A DNA stretch of 64,000 nucleotides from Caballeronia insecticola. GTDB taxonomy: Bacteria; Pseudomonadota; Gammaproteobacteria; Burkholderiales; Burkholderiaceae. Position 1 is the first letter of the stretch. Each line of letters begins with the position of its first letter. The stretch spans positions 62,001-126,000 of the forward strand of contig NC_021287.1 of the NCBI RefSeq assembly GCF_000402035.1, written 5' to 3'. Shown here in pieces: positions 1-9,352 of this stretch. Made by a program: the position numbers and the translations under genes. A model generated the notes under the pieces. The model made no database searches. It had not been told where the DNA came from and worked only from the letters and a program-made list of their open reading frames with translations.

Positions 1-6
1 AAAGAA

Positions 7-30
7 AACGCCCGCGCATGGGCGGGCGTT
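7..30 (-). terminator. Rho-independent terminator of argB
   Basis: A 9-bp perfect stem (7-15 with 22-30) encloses a 6-base loop. On the minus strand it is followed by a T-rich run (complement of positions 1-8). It lies about 30 bases beyond the argB stop codon, so it most likely ends argB transcription. Confidence 0.85.
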
Positions 31-58
31 GGGATCGGGAGTGCCGGGAATACGACGC

Positions 59-982
<924 letters not shown>

Positions 983-1103
983 TTAAACACGCCGAATTGT
1001 ACAGGACTGACGCAACGCAGCAGGACGAATTGCCGCGGGCCGGCTCGTGTTTTCCGGCGGGGCGGCAGGCGTGCGATGATCGTTTCGGCGAACCGATGAC
1101 AAG

Positions 1104-1334
1104 ATGATGAACGACCCCTCCGAACGAAACGATGCCGCCTCCGCTGATGCCGAATCCTGCGCACAATGCGGCGCGCCGTTTCGCTGCGGCGTGCGCGCGG
1201 GCGACGCGGCCTGCTGGTGCGCCGCGCTGCCCGCTCTGCCGCACGATCGTCTGTCGCCCGGCGTGGGTTGTCTGTGTCCGGCGTGTCTGACGCGGCTGAC
1301 GGCGCAGATCGAGCGCGCGTCGCGGCCCGCCTGA
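1104..1334 (+). CDS. Small cysteine-rich (CWC-type) protein
   Basis: A 76-aa protein with a Cys-x2-Cys pair near residues 20-23, a Cys-Trp-Cys core near the middle and a second Cys-x-Cys-x2-Cys group near residues 55-61. This pattern fits the cysteine-rich CWC family, small proteobacterial proteins that probably bind a metal such as zinc; no function is established. It sits alone between argB (divergent) and regB (same strand, 126 bases downstream). Another in-frame ATG one codon further is also possible. Confidence 0.7.
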   Translation: MMNDPSERNDAASADAESCAQCGAPFRCGVRAGDAACWCAALPALPHDRLSPGVGCLCPACLTRLTAQIERASRPA

Positions 1335-1460
1335 CGGAGCGGCGGCGGGTGCGACAAATCGCGACAGATGCGGCAGCACGCCCGATGCAAGCGGGATAAT
1401 GTCGCATGACGCGCGAAACCAACCCGGCGCGCGTTCGGCGTCGACAGGCACTCAAACCAG

Positions 1461-2759
1461 ATGCATCGCATAACCACCACCGGCCGCGTCAACCTCGGTC
1501 ATCTCTTCTGGCTGCGCTCGCTCGCGATCATCGGCCAGTTGCTGACGATCACGGTCGTGCAGATTTTCTACGGCGCGAAGCTTCCGCTGCCCGCGATGCT
1601 GCTCGTCATCGCGCTCGAAATGCTCTTCAACGGGCTCACGTGGCTGCGCGTGTCGCGGGCGCGGCCCGAGACGAACCTGGAGCTGTTCGGGCAGATGTGC
1701 GTCGATCTCGGCGCGCTCTCGGCGCTGCTGTTCCTCTCCGGCGGCGCGACCAATCCGTTCGTGACGCTTTATTTGCCGTCGCTTGCGATCGCCGCCGCCG
1801 TGCTGCCGTGGATGATGATGGGCTGCCTCGCGCTCTTCGCCGTCGCCTGTTATGCGCTGCTCAGCTACAACTACGTGCCGCTCAACATCGAGAATCCGGC
1901 CAATCTGTTCGATTATTTCCGCATGGGGCTGTGGGTCAACTTCATGGTGAGCGTCGGGCTGATCGGCTGGTTCGTCGCGCGCATGTCGCGGGCGCTGCGC
2001 GTGCGCGACGCCGCGCTCGCCGAAGCCCAGCAGCGCCATCTGCGTGACGAACGCGCCGTCGCGCTCGGCGTGCAGGCGGCGACCGTCGCGCACGAGATGG
2101 GCACGCCGCTTTCGACTATCGCGATGTTGTCCGAGGAACTGCGCGATTCCGCCGCGCACGATAAAAACCTCGCGCCCTACGCCGCCGATTTCGAACTGCT
2201 CGAACAGCAGATGGCGCTGTGCACGTCGGCGCTGGCGCGTTTGCGCAGCCGCGCGACGGGGCCGTCGAGCCGGCAGGCGCTCGACGAATGGCTCGCGAGT
2301 TTCATCGAGCAATGGCGGCTGCGTCATCCGCAGGTGAAGTTTGCGCAGACCGGCACGACGCCGGCGGATGCGGCAATCGACGATCCGGTCGCCGTCGGCC
2401 AGATTCTCACGATCCTTCTCGACAACGCCGCGCGCGCGAGCAGCGAATCGGTGACGCTGCAGGCGACGGCCGAAACCATCGACGGCAGGAACAGGGTGCG
2501 CTTCGACGTCTGCGACCGCGGCCCGGGCATTCCGCCCGCGTTGCGCGCGTCGCTCGGCGCGGGGCCGGTGGACAGCACGCAGGGCGGACATGGCGTCGGG
2601 CTTTATCTGGCGTTCGCGGCGGCGGCGCGCCTGAACGGTTCGATCGAACTCGTCGATGGCGAGCCGCGCGGCACACGCGCGGTGTTGCGCCTGCCGAACC
2701 GGGGCATGGCCGCCGTTGCCGATCAGGCGGCCCGGACTGAACGAAGCGGCGCCGCCTGA
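1461..2759 (+). CDS. regB: RegB/RoxS-type redox sensor histidine kinase
   Basis: Membrane-bound sensor kinase of the RegB/PrrB/RoxS family, which senses the redox state of the quinone pool and phosphorylates RegA. The first ~175 residues are hydrophobic, with about five or six membrane segments. They contain the family-diagnostic quinone-binding heptad GGATNPF at 94-100. The H-box AHEMGTPLSTI places the phospho-accepting His at 211, and a Cys at 254 lies where RegB has its redox-active cysteine. A C-terminal HATPase domain shows DNAARAS and DRGPGIP. The 432-aa length is typical. regA follows 44 bases downstream, so the two form an operon. Confidence 0.92.
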   Translation: MHRITTTGRVNLGHLFWLRSLAIIGQLLTITVVQIFYGAKLPLPAMLLVIALEMLFNGLTWLRVSRARPETNLELFGQMCVDLGALSALLFLSGGATNPFVTLYLPSLAIAAAVLPWMMMGCLALFAVACYALLSYNYVPLNIENPANLFDYFRMGLWVNFMVSVGLIGWFVARMSRALRVRDAALAEAQQRHLRDERAVALGVQAATVAHEMGTPLSTIAMLSEELRDSAAHDKNLAPYAADFELLEQQMALCTSALARLRSRATGPSSRQALDEWLASFIEQWRLRHPQVKFAQTGTTPADAAIDDPVAVGQILTILLDNAARASSESVTLQATAETIDGRNRVRFDVCDRGPGIPPALRASLGAGPVDSTQGGHGVGLYLAFAAAARLNGSIELVDGEPRGTRAVLRLPNRGMAAVADQAARTERSGAA

Positions 2760-2803
2760 ACTCGAATTCGGGGACGCCGGGGTTGAATCACGGAGAAAAA
2801 GGC

Positions 2804-3346
2804 ATGAGCGATACCAACTTTCTGATCATCGACGACGACGAAGTTTTTGCGGGCATCCTGGCCCGTGGTCTTGCACGGCGCGGCTACACGCCGCATCAGG
2901 CGCACGACGGCGACGAGGCGCTGAAGCTCGCCAACCTGCACAAGTTCGGCCAGATCACGGTCGATCTTCACCTGGGCAACGATTCCGGCCTGCGCCTGGT
3001 TTCGCCGCTGCGCGATCTGCAGCCCGATGCGCGCATTCTGGTGCTGACCGGTTATGCAAGCATCGCGACGGCGGTGCAGGCGGTGAAGGACGGCGCCGAC
3101 AACTATCTCGCGAAGCCGGCGAACGTAGAGACGATTCTCTCCGCGCTGCAGGAAGAGGCGAGCGAGCAGACGGCCGAGGAAGCGATTGAAAACCCGACGC
3201 TGCTCTCGGTGGCGCGGCTTGAATGGGAACATATTCAGCGGGCACTCGCCGAAAACAACGGCAATATTTCGGCGACGGCGCGCGCGCTCAACATGCATCG
3301 GCGGACCTTGCAGCGCAAGCTGGCCAAGAAGCCGGTGCGTCAATAA
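2804..3346 (+). CDS. regA: RegA/RoxR-type response regulator
   Basis: Cytoplasmic partner of the upstream redox kinase. The receiver domain begins IIDDDEVF and the phospho-acceptor is Asp54, in VDLHLG. The C-terminal ~45 residues carry a Fis-type helix-turn-helix (NISATARALNMHRRTLQRKL), nearly the invariant RegA DNA-binding helix. At 180 aa it matches the family. The ATG at 2804 is preceded by GGAG about 8 bases upstream; a TTG seven codons earlier is less likely. It probably controls aerobic/microaerobic respiration genes, as RegA does in other proteobacteria. Confidence 0.93.
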   Translation: MSDTNFLIIDDDEVFAGILARGLARRGYTPHQAHDGDEALKLANLHKFGQITVDLHLGNDSGLRLVSPLRDLQPDARILVLTGYASIATAVQAVKDGADNYLAKPANVETILSALQEEASEQTAEEAIENPTLLSVARLEWEHIQRALAENNGNISATARALNMHRRTLQRKLAKKPVRQ

Positions 3347-3907
3347 CGCGGCGGGCTTTCGCGGCGGCCGCGCAAAGGGCTGCCGCGCGCGCCTTTGCGC
3401 ACTCAAGCTTATTTCGATGGGATTGGCTCGCGCCTTCGGGCGCTATGGGCGCTATGGGCCAACGCCCGCGGATGCCGTGCGCAAAAGCAAAATCAAAAGC
3501 GACAGGCAAAAAAAACCGCCCAAGCCGGGTGTCGAGGGCGGTAATCGGAGAGTTGCAACGACTACATGCGCGACCATGAGAAACACGCATGTAGAGAGCA
3601 TACGAGTCAGCCTTTCATGGCCCTATAAGAACACTCCGAATTCGAAACCCGCTTAATTTCCTGTTTTTTGGCCACTGTTTACGGGCCGATGCTTTCGCGG
3701 GTCTTTCGGGAGGCTTTCGCGAAAATCGGGTTTCCATCCAGCCGGCGTTATCTCCTTCATACGCGCTCAAGAAAAATCGGCCGAACGCCGTAAAGCCACA
3801 CTGTGCGCGAAGCAGGTTCGCGCTGCGCCGTCCGCGGGCGCCGTCTGCGGGGTGCGCGACCAGAGCCGGACGCTCAGACGCCGTTCTGGTCGGCAGAGGA
3901 GACATCG
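3347..3907. other. 561-bp intergenic region between regA and the chemoreceptor gene
   Basis: No convincing coding sequence. It contains two inverted repeats at 3515-3542 and 3562-3594 that together look like a minus-strand small RNA (separate entry). The remainder, 3600-3907, should hold the promoter of the downstream chemoreceptor gene; I could not identify a convincing FliA-type promoter there. Confidence 0.6.
3508..3600 (-). ncRNA. Candidate small RNA with intrinsic terminator
   Basis: Read on the minus strand there is a 9-bp perfect stem-loop (3562-3570 with 3586-3594, 15-base loop), a ~20-base single-stranded spacer, then a 7-bp GC-rich stem (3515-3521 with 3536-3542) followed directly by eight T residues (complement of 3508-3515). 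This is the layout of a bacterial sRNA ending in a Rho-independent terminator. No minus-strand gene lies just upstream that would need this terminator: the next genes on both sides run on the plus strand. The 5' end and promoter are not defined. Confidence 0.45.
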
Positions 3908-5467
3908 ATGAAATGGTTTGACCGCCTGTCCGTGCTCAGCAAGCTGTTGCTGTCTTTCGCGGTGGTGATCCTGTTTACCGCATGCGTGGGCGCCACCGGC
4001 GTGTTTTCGCTCGCGAAGATGAATGGCCTGATCGAGGAGATCAGCGACCGTCATATGGAAGGCGTCTATTGGGTCGAGGAAGTCAACAAGCACAAACTCA
4101 ACACCGATCTCGCGGCCGCCAACCTGACCTTCGCCGACGACACCGGCCGCGCGAAGCTCAAGGAAGACATGGCGCGCTCGCTCGACAGCATGCACCGCGC
4201 GTTCGAGCGCATGCGCCCGACCATAAAATCGGCCGAAGGACTCGCGCTTTTCGATGCGGCGAGCACATCGGTTGCGGCGTGGGAGAACATCGTGCTGATG
4301 CAGATGGGCAAAAAGCCGATGCCGATCGATGTCGACCAGATGGGCCTCATCTCGCGCGCGATCGCCGCAAGCGAGAAGGCGCGCGACGCGCTCGAACGTC
4401 TCGCCGAGTTCAAACGCAAACGCGCGACCGATGCGCGCCACTACGCGGCATCGGAATATGAAACGATGCGCGTCGTCATGCTCGCACTCGTCTTCGGCGC
4501 GATGGTCGCGGGCGCGCTGCTCGCGGTGCTGATCGGCCGGCGTCTGTCCGCGCAGTTGGGCGGCGAGCCGGCGTACGCGGCCGATATCGCCGATCGCATC
4601 GCGCGCGGCGATCTGACGGCGCGCGTGGCCACCCGTCCCGGCGACGACAGCAGCATGCTCGCAAGCCTCGGCAACATGAGCACGAAACTCGCGGATATCG
4701 TCGGCGGCATCCGGCAGTCGAGCGAATCGATCCTGTATGCGTCGCGCGAAATCGCGCAGGGCAACACGGATCTGTCGCAGCGCACCGAGGAGCAGGCGGC
4801 GTCGCTGGAAGAAACAGCGTCGAGCATTGAGCAGCTCACGCAGACCGTGCGCCAGAACGCCAGCAACGCCGACGAAGCCAGCGGACTTGCGCGCGGCGCG
4901 TCGGATGTGTCGGCGCGCGGCAGCGAGCTTGTCGGCGAAGTGGTCGACAACATGCGCGAACTGGCGGCGGGCTCCAAGCGCATGACGGACATCATCGGCG
5001 TGATCGAGGGCATCGCGTTCCAGACGAACATTCTGGCGCTCAACGCCGCCGTCGAAGCGGCGCGCGCGGGCGAGGAGGGCCGCGGTTTCGCGGTCGTCGC
5101 GGGCGAAGTGCGCTCGCTCGCGCAGCGCAGCGCGATGTCGGCGAAGGAAATCAAGGAGCTGATCGAAGCCTCGACGACGCGCGTCGACAGCGGCGCGGCG
5201 CTCGCCGAACGCGCCGGCACGACGATGGCCGAAGTCACGCACGCCGTACAGCGCGTGACCGATATCGTGACGCAGATTTCGTCGGCGTCGCACGAGCAGA
5301 GCGCGGGCATCGAACAGGTGAACCGCGCCGTCGCGCAGATGGATCAGGTGACGCAGCAGAATGCGGCGCTCGTCGAGCAGGCCGCCGCCGCCGCGGGCGC
5401 GATGGCCGATCAGGCCGAGCAACTGAAGAGCGCGGTCGCGGTCTTCGAACTCGCGCACGCCGTCTGA
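3908..5467 (+). CDS. Methyl-accepting chemotaxis protein
   Basis: Inner-membrane chemoreceptor of 519 aa. TM1 is at about residues 8-30, then a ~160-residue four-helix-type periplasmic sensor domain. TM2 is at about 189-210, followed by a HAMP linker and the cytoplasmic signalling coiled coil. The highly conserved hairpin tip ([20 protein letters not shown] followed by [12 protein letters not shown]) is near 371-403. It ends in ELAHAV with no CheR-docking pentapeptide. The ATG at 3908 follows a GAGGAG ribosome site and gives a clean N-terminal membrane anchor. The ligand is unknown; no che genes are adjacent. Confidence 0.93.
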   Translation: MKWFDRLSVLSKLLLSFAVVILFTACVGATGVFSLAKMNGLIEEISDRHMEGVYWVEEVNKHKLNTDLAAANLTFADDTGRAKLKEDMARSLDSMHRAFERMRPTIKSAEGLALFDAASTSVAAWENIVLMQMGKKPMPIDVDQMGLISRAIAASEKARDALERLAEFKRKRATDARHYAASEYETMRVVMLALVFGAMVAGALLAVLIGRRLSAQLGGEPAYAADIADRIARGDLTARVATRPGDDSSMLASLGNMSTKLADIVGGIRQSSESILYASREIAQGNTDLSQRTEEQAASLEETASSIEQLTQTVRQNASNADEASGLARGASDVSARGSELVGEVVDNMRELAAGSKRMTDIIGVIEGIAFQTNILALNAAVEAARAGEEGRGFAVVAGEVRSLAQRSAMSAKEIKELIEASTTRVDSGAALAERAGTTMAEVTHAVQRVTDIVTQISSASHEQSAGIEQVNRAVAQMDQVTQQNAALVEQAAAAAGAMADQAEQLKSAVAVFELAHAV

Positions 5468-5617
5468 CCGGCTTGACACGGCGCGGGCGCGGGAGGGCAA
5501 AACAGCCGTAATATCGGTTCGCTTGCCACCCGGCAGCCCGCTCCGTACACTCGCGCCTGATTTTTCATCACGCGCGCCGTGCGGACGGCGCGTCACCGCC
5601 GCGAAGGAGGCCCGCCC

Positions 5618-6925
5618 ATGTCCGATTCTTATTTCCCGCGCTGGCCCGTCCAGCCGGATGCCGCGGAGGGACGCGTCGTCGCGCCCGACGAGCGACTCGC
5701 CTGGCCGCAGATGATCGCGATGGGCATCCAGCACGTCGTCGCGATGTTCGGCTCGACCGTGCTCGCGCCGCTGCTGATGGGCTTCGATCCCAATCTGTGC
5801 ATTTTCATGTCGGGCGTCGGCACGCTGCTGTTCTTCGTGCTCGTCGGCGGGCGCGTGCCGAGCTATCTCGGTTCGAGTTTTGCGTTTATCGGTCTCGTCA
5901 TTGCGGTGACGGGCTACGGCGGCCACGGTCCGAACATGAACATTCCGGTGGCGCTGGGCGGGATTATTGCGTGCGGCGTGGCGTACATGATCATCGGGCT
6001 GATCGTCACGGCGGTCGGCACGAAGTGGATCGAAGCGCTGATGCCGCCGGTCGTCACCGGCGCGATCGTCTGCGTGATCGGGCTGAATCTCGCGCCTATC
6101 GCCGTCAAGGGCGTGATGGGCAGCAGCTTCGAGTCGTGGATGGCGCTGGTCACGGTATTGTGCGTGGGCGTGGGCGCGGTCGCGGTGTTCGCGCGCGGCA
6201 TGGCGCAGCGGCTTTTGATCCTGATCGGGCTGGCGATGGCCTACCTCATCTACGCCGCGTTGACCAACGGCGCGGGCATGGGCAAGCCGATCGATTTCGC
6301 GATCGTCGCGAATGCCGCGTGGTTCGGCATGCCGCACTTCACGGCGCCCGTGTTCGAAGCCCCGGCGATGACGCTGCTCGCGCCCATCGCGATCATTCTC
6401 GTGGCGGAGAATCTCGGGCACATCAAGGCGGTCGGTGCAATGACCGGCAAGAGCCTCGACCCGTACATCGGCCGCGCGTTCATCGGCGACGGGCTCGCGA
6501 CCATCGTATCCGGCTTCGCGGGCGGCACGGGCGTGACAACTTACGCCGAGAACATCGGCGTGATGGCCGTCACCAAGATTTATTCGACGCTCGTGTTCGT
6601 GATCGCCGCGCTGTTCGCGATCGTGCTGGGCTTTTCGCCGAAGTTCGGCGCGCTCATCCAGACCATTCCGGGGCCGGTGCTCGGCGGCGTGTCGATCGTC
6701 GTGTTCGGCTTGATCGCGGTGACGGGCGCGCGCATCTGGGTCGTCAACAAGGTGGATTTTTCGGATAACCGCAATCTGATCGTCGCGGCGGTGACGCTCG
6801 TGCTCGGCACGGGTGACTTCACGCTCAAGCTCGGCGGTTTCGCGCTCGGCGGCATCGGGACAGCGACCTTCGGCGCGATCATTTTTTACGCGCTCTTGCG
6901 GCGACGTGGATCTGGCGTAGTCTGA
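5618..6925 (+). CDS. NCS2-family uracil/xanthine permease
   Basis: Nucleobase:proton symporter of the NCS2 (UraA/RutG) family, 435 aa, with about 12-14 hydrophobic segments in the inner membrane. Family features include QHVVAMFGSTVLAPLL near the N-terminus, PSYLGSSFAFI, and the second-half substrate region with AENLGHIKAVG and GGTGVTTYAENIGVMA. These last two hold the conserved Glu residues that contact the pyrimidine ring. The ATG at 5618 has an excellent AAGGAGG site. A stem-loop follows the gene. Uracil is the most likely substrate, but xanthine or thymine cannot be excluded. Confidence 0.9.
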   Translation: MSDSYFPRWPVQPDAAEGRVVAPDERLAWPQMIAMGIQHVVAMFGSTVLAPLLMGFDPNLCIFMSGVGTLLFFVLVGGRVPSYLGSSFAFIGLVIAVTGYGGHGPNMNIPVALGGIIACGVAYMIIGLIVTAVGTKWIEALMPPVVTGAIVCVIGLNLAPIAVKGVMGSSFESWMALVTVLCVGVGAVAVFARGMAQRLLILIGLAMAYLIYAALTNGAGMGKPIDFAIVANAAWFGMPHFTAPVFEAPAMTLLAPIAIILVAENLGHIKAVGAMTGKSLDPYIGRAFIGDGLATIVSGFAGGTGVTTYAENIGVMAVTKIYSTLVFVIAALFAIVLGFSPKFGALIQTIPGPVLGGVSIVVFGLIAVTGARIWVVNKVDFSDNRNLIVAAVTLVLGTGDFTLKLGGFALGGIGTATFGAIIFYALLRRRGSGVV

Positions 6926-6946
6926 CTGAGTTACCCGCTTCTTATC

Positions 6947-6974
6947 GTCACGCGGGCGGATGTGCCCGCGTGAC
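6947..6974 (+). terminator. Hairpin after the permease gene
   Basis: An 11-bp perfect GC-rich inverted repeat (6947-6957 with 6964-6974) with a 6-base loop lies 22 bases after the permease stop. The downstream sequence is only moderately T-rich, so termination may be partial. Confidence 0.6.
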
Positions 6975-7328
6975 CTTCGCTTCAAAGCCTCCTCTTTCCC
7001 TCCCTCCCCGCATTCGACGACTCACTTCATCGCCCCTTGCGACGAAGCGTCACCACGGACTTTCCTGTGCATTCGCGTATAGGAACCGTCTGATGTCGTG
7101 CCTAATCACTCCTCGATAGATTCCCAATTTATAGAGACGCGGCGCCGAATCTCAGACACCAACGTCCTAGTTCTCTGGCTTTCATCAGCGGTATTGCTTG
7201 ATTTGCTGATTAAATCAGTATTGCTAAGTAAGTTTTAAGCGGTGACGTGCGTGGCTTTTTTTTGCCACCGCACCCATCACCGCATCGTTGAGAACGTGCC
7301 TGTCGGCACATTTAGGAGCGCTAAATTG
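6975..7328. promoter_or_regulatory. AT-richer upstream region of the adhesin gene
   Basis: About 350 bases without a gene, noticeably AT-richer than the surroundings from about 7100 onward. A perfect 5-3-5 inverted repeat, CTGAT-TAA-ATCAG, is at 7206-7218. AT-rich leaders of surface adhesin genes are commonly bound by H-NS-type proteins; that is inference here. The adhesin's ribosome site AGGAG lies at 7314-7318. Confidence 0.45.
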
Positions 7329-9293
7329 ATGATCAAGACAACATCTGAGCACCGGACGCCGCGTCTTGCCGGAGCGATTGCGCCAATCCGTTCGTCGCAA
7401 CGGACGAAACTGTCGCGAATTCTGGCGGCGATCTCCCTTTCGCTGACGGGGCTGGCCTTCACGAGTAGCGCCTTTGCCACGATAACGCTGGACTTCGGCT
7501 CGCATTCGAATAATGTTGTCGGAGGCCGGCCGGGCGCCGGTGTTGCCATTGGCTATCTTGCGAATGCCGACTCGACGGCGCTCACGGGATCCTCGCCGGT
7601 TGCGATCGGGGCCACCACCAATGCGAGCGGCGCGGGCTCGCAGGTAGCAATCGGTGACCAGGCGGTCGCGACAGGCACGAATGCAATCGCCATTGGCGGC
7701 AACCCGTTCACGAACGCCACGTCGGCGCTCGGCGATTACGCCGTATCGATCGGTTCAGGTTCGCACGCGACGGGCTACGGCTCACTCGCATTCGGTGCCG
7801 ACAAGACCGCGGGTGCTCAGGCATCGGGACAGTACGCACTGGCATTCGGGGCTCGGTCGGTCGCATCCGGCAACAATTCGTTTGCGTTCGGAACCGGCGC
7901 GGCCGCCTCGGCCGACAACGCGCTCGCTTTCGGCACAAGCGCCGCGGCGTCCGGACAATCCGCGCTTGCATTCGGCAATACGGCTGCAGCTTCAGGCGAC
8001 AGCGCGCTCGCCTTCGGCAAGAACGCGCAGGCACTCAACGCCAACGACGTCGCCCTCGGTTCCAACAGCGTGACGGCGGCGGCAGTCGGCACGTCGTCGG
8101 TGACCATCAACGGCACGACCTACGCGTTCCAGGGCGTCAATCCGACCAGCACGGTCAGCATCGGCGCTGCCGGCGCGGAGCGCACGCTGACCAACGTCGC
8201 CGCCGGCCGGATCGACGCAACCAGCACCGACGCCGTGAACGGCTCCCAACTGAACGCGACGAATCTTGCGCTCGCGGCCGAAGACCAGAAGGTCAACACG
8301 TTCGGCGGCAGCGTGGCGAGCGCGCTGGGCGGCGGGGCGACCTTCGATCCGGCAAGCGGACAGATAAGCGCGCCGGTCTACGGCGTGTATGGCCAGTCGT
8401 ATACCGGCGTAGCCAGCACGGTCGAGGCGCTGCAGAACAACGCGCCGTTGCAGTACTCGACCTCCGCCGCGCCCACGACCGGACTCGGCGCGGCAGGCCA
8501 GCCGGTATCGAACGACGTGACGCTGGTCGGCCCGAACGCGAGCGCGCCGGTGACGCTGCACAACGTCGCGACGGGCGTGGCCGGCACGGATGCGGTGAAC
8601 GTCGCTCAACTCAAGGCGGCCATCGGCGGCGTGGTGATCAACGTGCTGCCGCCTTCCGGTCCGACCTACGTCGCCAACAATCCGGTGACTTACGTCGCAC
8701 CGGCCGCCAGCGGTTCCAACGCGCTCGCTGTCGGCAGCGGCAGCACGGCATCGGGTACGTCTAGCACGGCAGTCGGTGGCGGCAGCGTCGCATCGGGCGC
8801 GTCGAGCACGGCGATCGGCAATGGCGCGGGCGCGAACGCGGACAATTCGATCGCGCTCGGCGCGAACTCGGTGGCGAATCAGGCGAACACGGTGTCGGTG
8901 GGTTCCGTGGGCAACGAACGCCGCGTGACGAACGTTGCGCCCGCCGTCAACGGCACGGACGCGGTCAACCTGAATCAACTGAACGCCGGTCTCGGCAACA
9001 TGCAGAATCAGGTGAACAACGTCCAGCAACAAGTGAACGACAACCTGAAGAAGTCGTACGGCGGAACTGCGGCTGCCATCGCCATTGCCGCGCTGCGTTA
9101 CGACGATCGTCCCGGCAAGATCTCGGCCGGGGCCGCGACCGGCGTCTATCACAATCAGATGGGTCTCGCGATCGGCATCGGCGGTACGTCGAACGATGGC
9201 ACGTGGCGCGTGAACGGCGGCATCACCATGTCGCCGACGTTGTCGTCGCCGGATTTCGGCGGCGCGGTCGGCGTGACGCACACCTTCAACTGA
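7329..9293 (+). CDS. YadA-like trimeric autotransporter adhesin
   Basis: Type Vc secreted surface adhesin, 654 aa. The N-terminal ~50 residues form a long signal peptide ending in SSAFA. Residues ~70-250 and ~460-530 are Hep/Hag head repeats of the AxAxGxxAxAxGxxS type. Two neck/stalk connectors are seen (ERTLTNVAAG with TDAVNGSQLNA, and ERRVTNVAPA with TDAVNLNQLNA), then a short coiled coil. The C-terminal ~75 residues form the YadA membrane anchor ending in phenylalanine/asparagine (THTFN). The ATG at 7329 has an AGGAG site 10 bases upstream. It probably mediates attachment to surfaces or host cells. Confidence 0.92.
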   Translation: MIKTTSEHRTPRLAGAIAPIRSSQRTKLSRILAAISLSLTGLAFTSSAFATITLDFGSHSNNVVGGRPGAGVAIGYLANADSTALTGSSPVAIGATTNASGAGSQVAIGDQAVATGTNAIAIGGNPFTNATSALGDYAVSIGSGSHATGYGSLAFGADKTAGAQASGQYALAFGARSVASGNNSFAFGTGAAASADNALAFGTSAAASGQSALAFGNTAAASGDSALAFGKNAQALNANDVALGSNSVTAAAVGTSSVTINGTTYAFQGVNPTSTVSIGAAGAERTLTNVAAGRIDATSTDAVNGSQLNATNLALAAEDQKVNTFGGSVASALGGGATFDPASGQISAPVYGVYGQSYTGVASTVEALQNNAPLQYSTSAAPTTGLGAAGQPVSNDVTLVGPNASAPVTLHNVATGVAGTDAVNVAQLKAAIGGVVINVLPPSGPTYVANNPVTYVAPAASGSNALAVGSGSTASGTSSTAVGGGSVASGASSTAIGNGAGANADNSIALGANSVANQANTVSVGSVGNERRVTNVAPAVNGTDAVNLNQLNAGLGNMQNQVNNVQQQVNDNLKKSYGGTAAAIAIAALRYDDRPGKISAGAATGVYHNQMGLAIGIGGTSNDGTWRVNGGITMSPTLSSPDFGGAVGVTHTFN

Positions 9294-9314
9294 TCGTGGC
9301 GTGATCTGCTCCAA

Positions 9315-9345
9315 GGCGGGCGCATCCTGAACCGGTGCGCCCGCC
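9315..9345. terminator. Bidirectional hairpin between convergent genes
   Basis: A 10-bp perfect inverted repeat (9315-9324 with 9336-9345, 11-base loop) occupies the gap between the adhesin stop (9293, plus) and the antiporter stop (9353, minus). It could terminate both. Confidence 0.65.
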
Positions 9346-9352
9346 GCCGCTT

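Noticed and set aside
3640..3910. FliA promoter for the chemoreceptor gene
   Set aside because: A GCCGATGC-like -10 element occurs near 3685, but no TAAA-type -35 element lies 11 bases upstream, so it does not meet the consensus.
3767..6985. A 1072-codon minus-strand open frame across the chemoreceptor and permease genes
   Set aside because: Composition is extremely Arg/His/Asp-rich with no recognisable domain, and it covers two well-supported plus-strand genes.
7560..8900. Regular short repeats that could be mistaken for a CRISPR or satellite array
   Set aside because: They encode the AxAxGxxS-type head repeats of the trimeric autotransporter and are not spacer-interrupted identical repeats.
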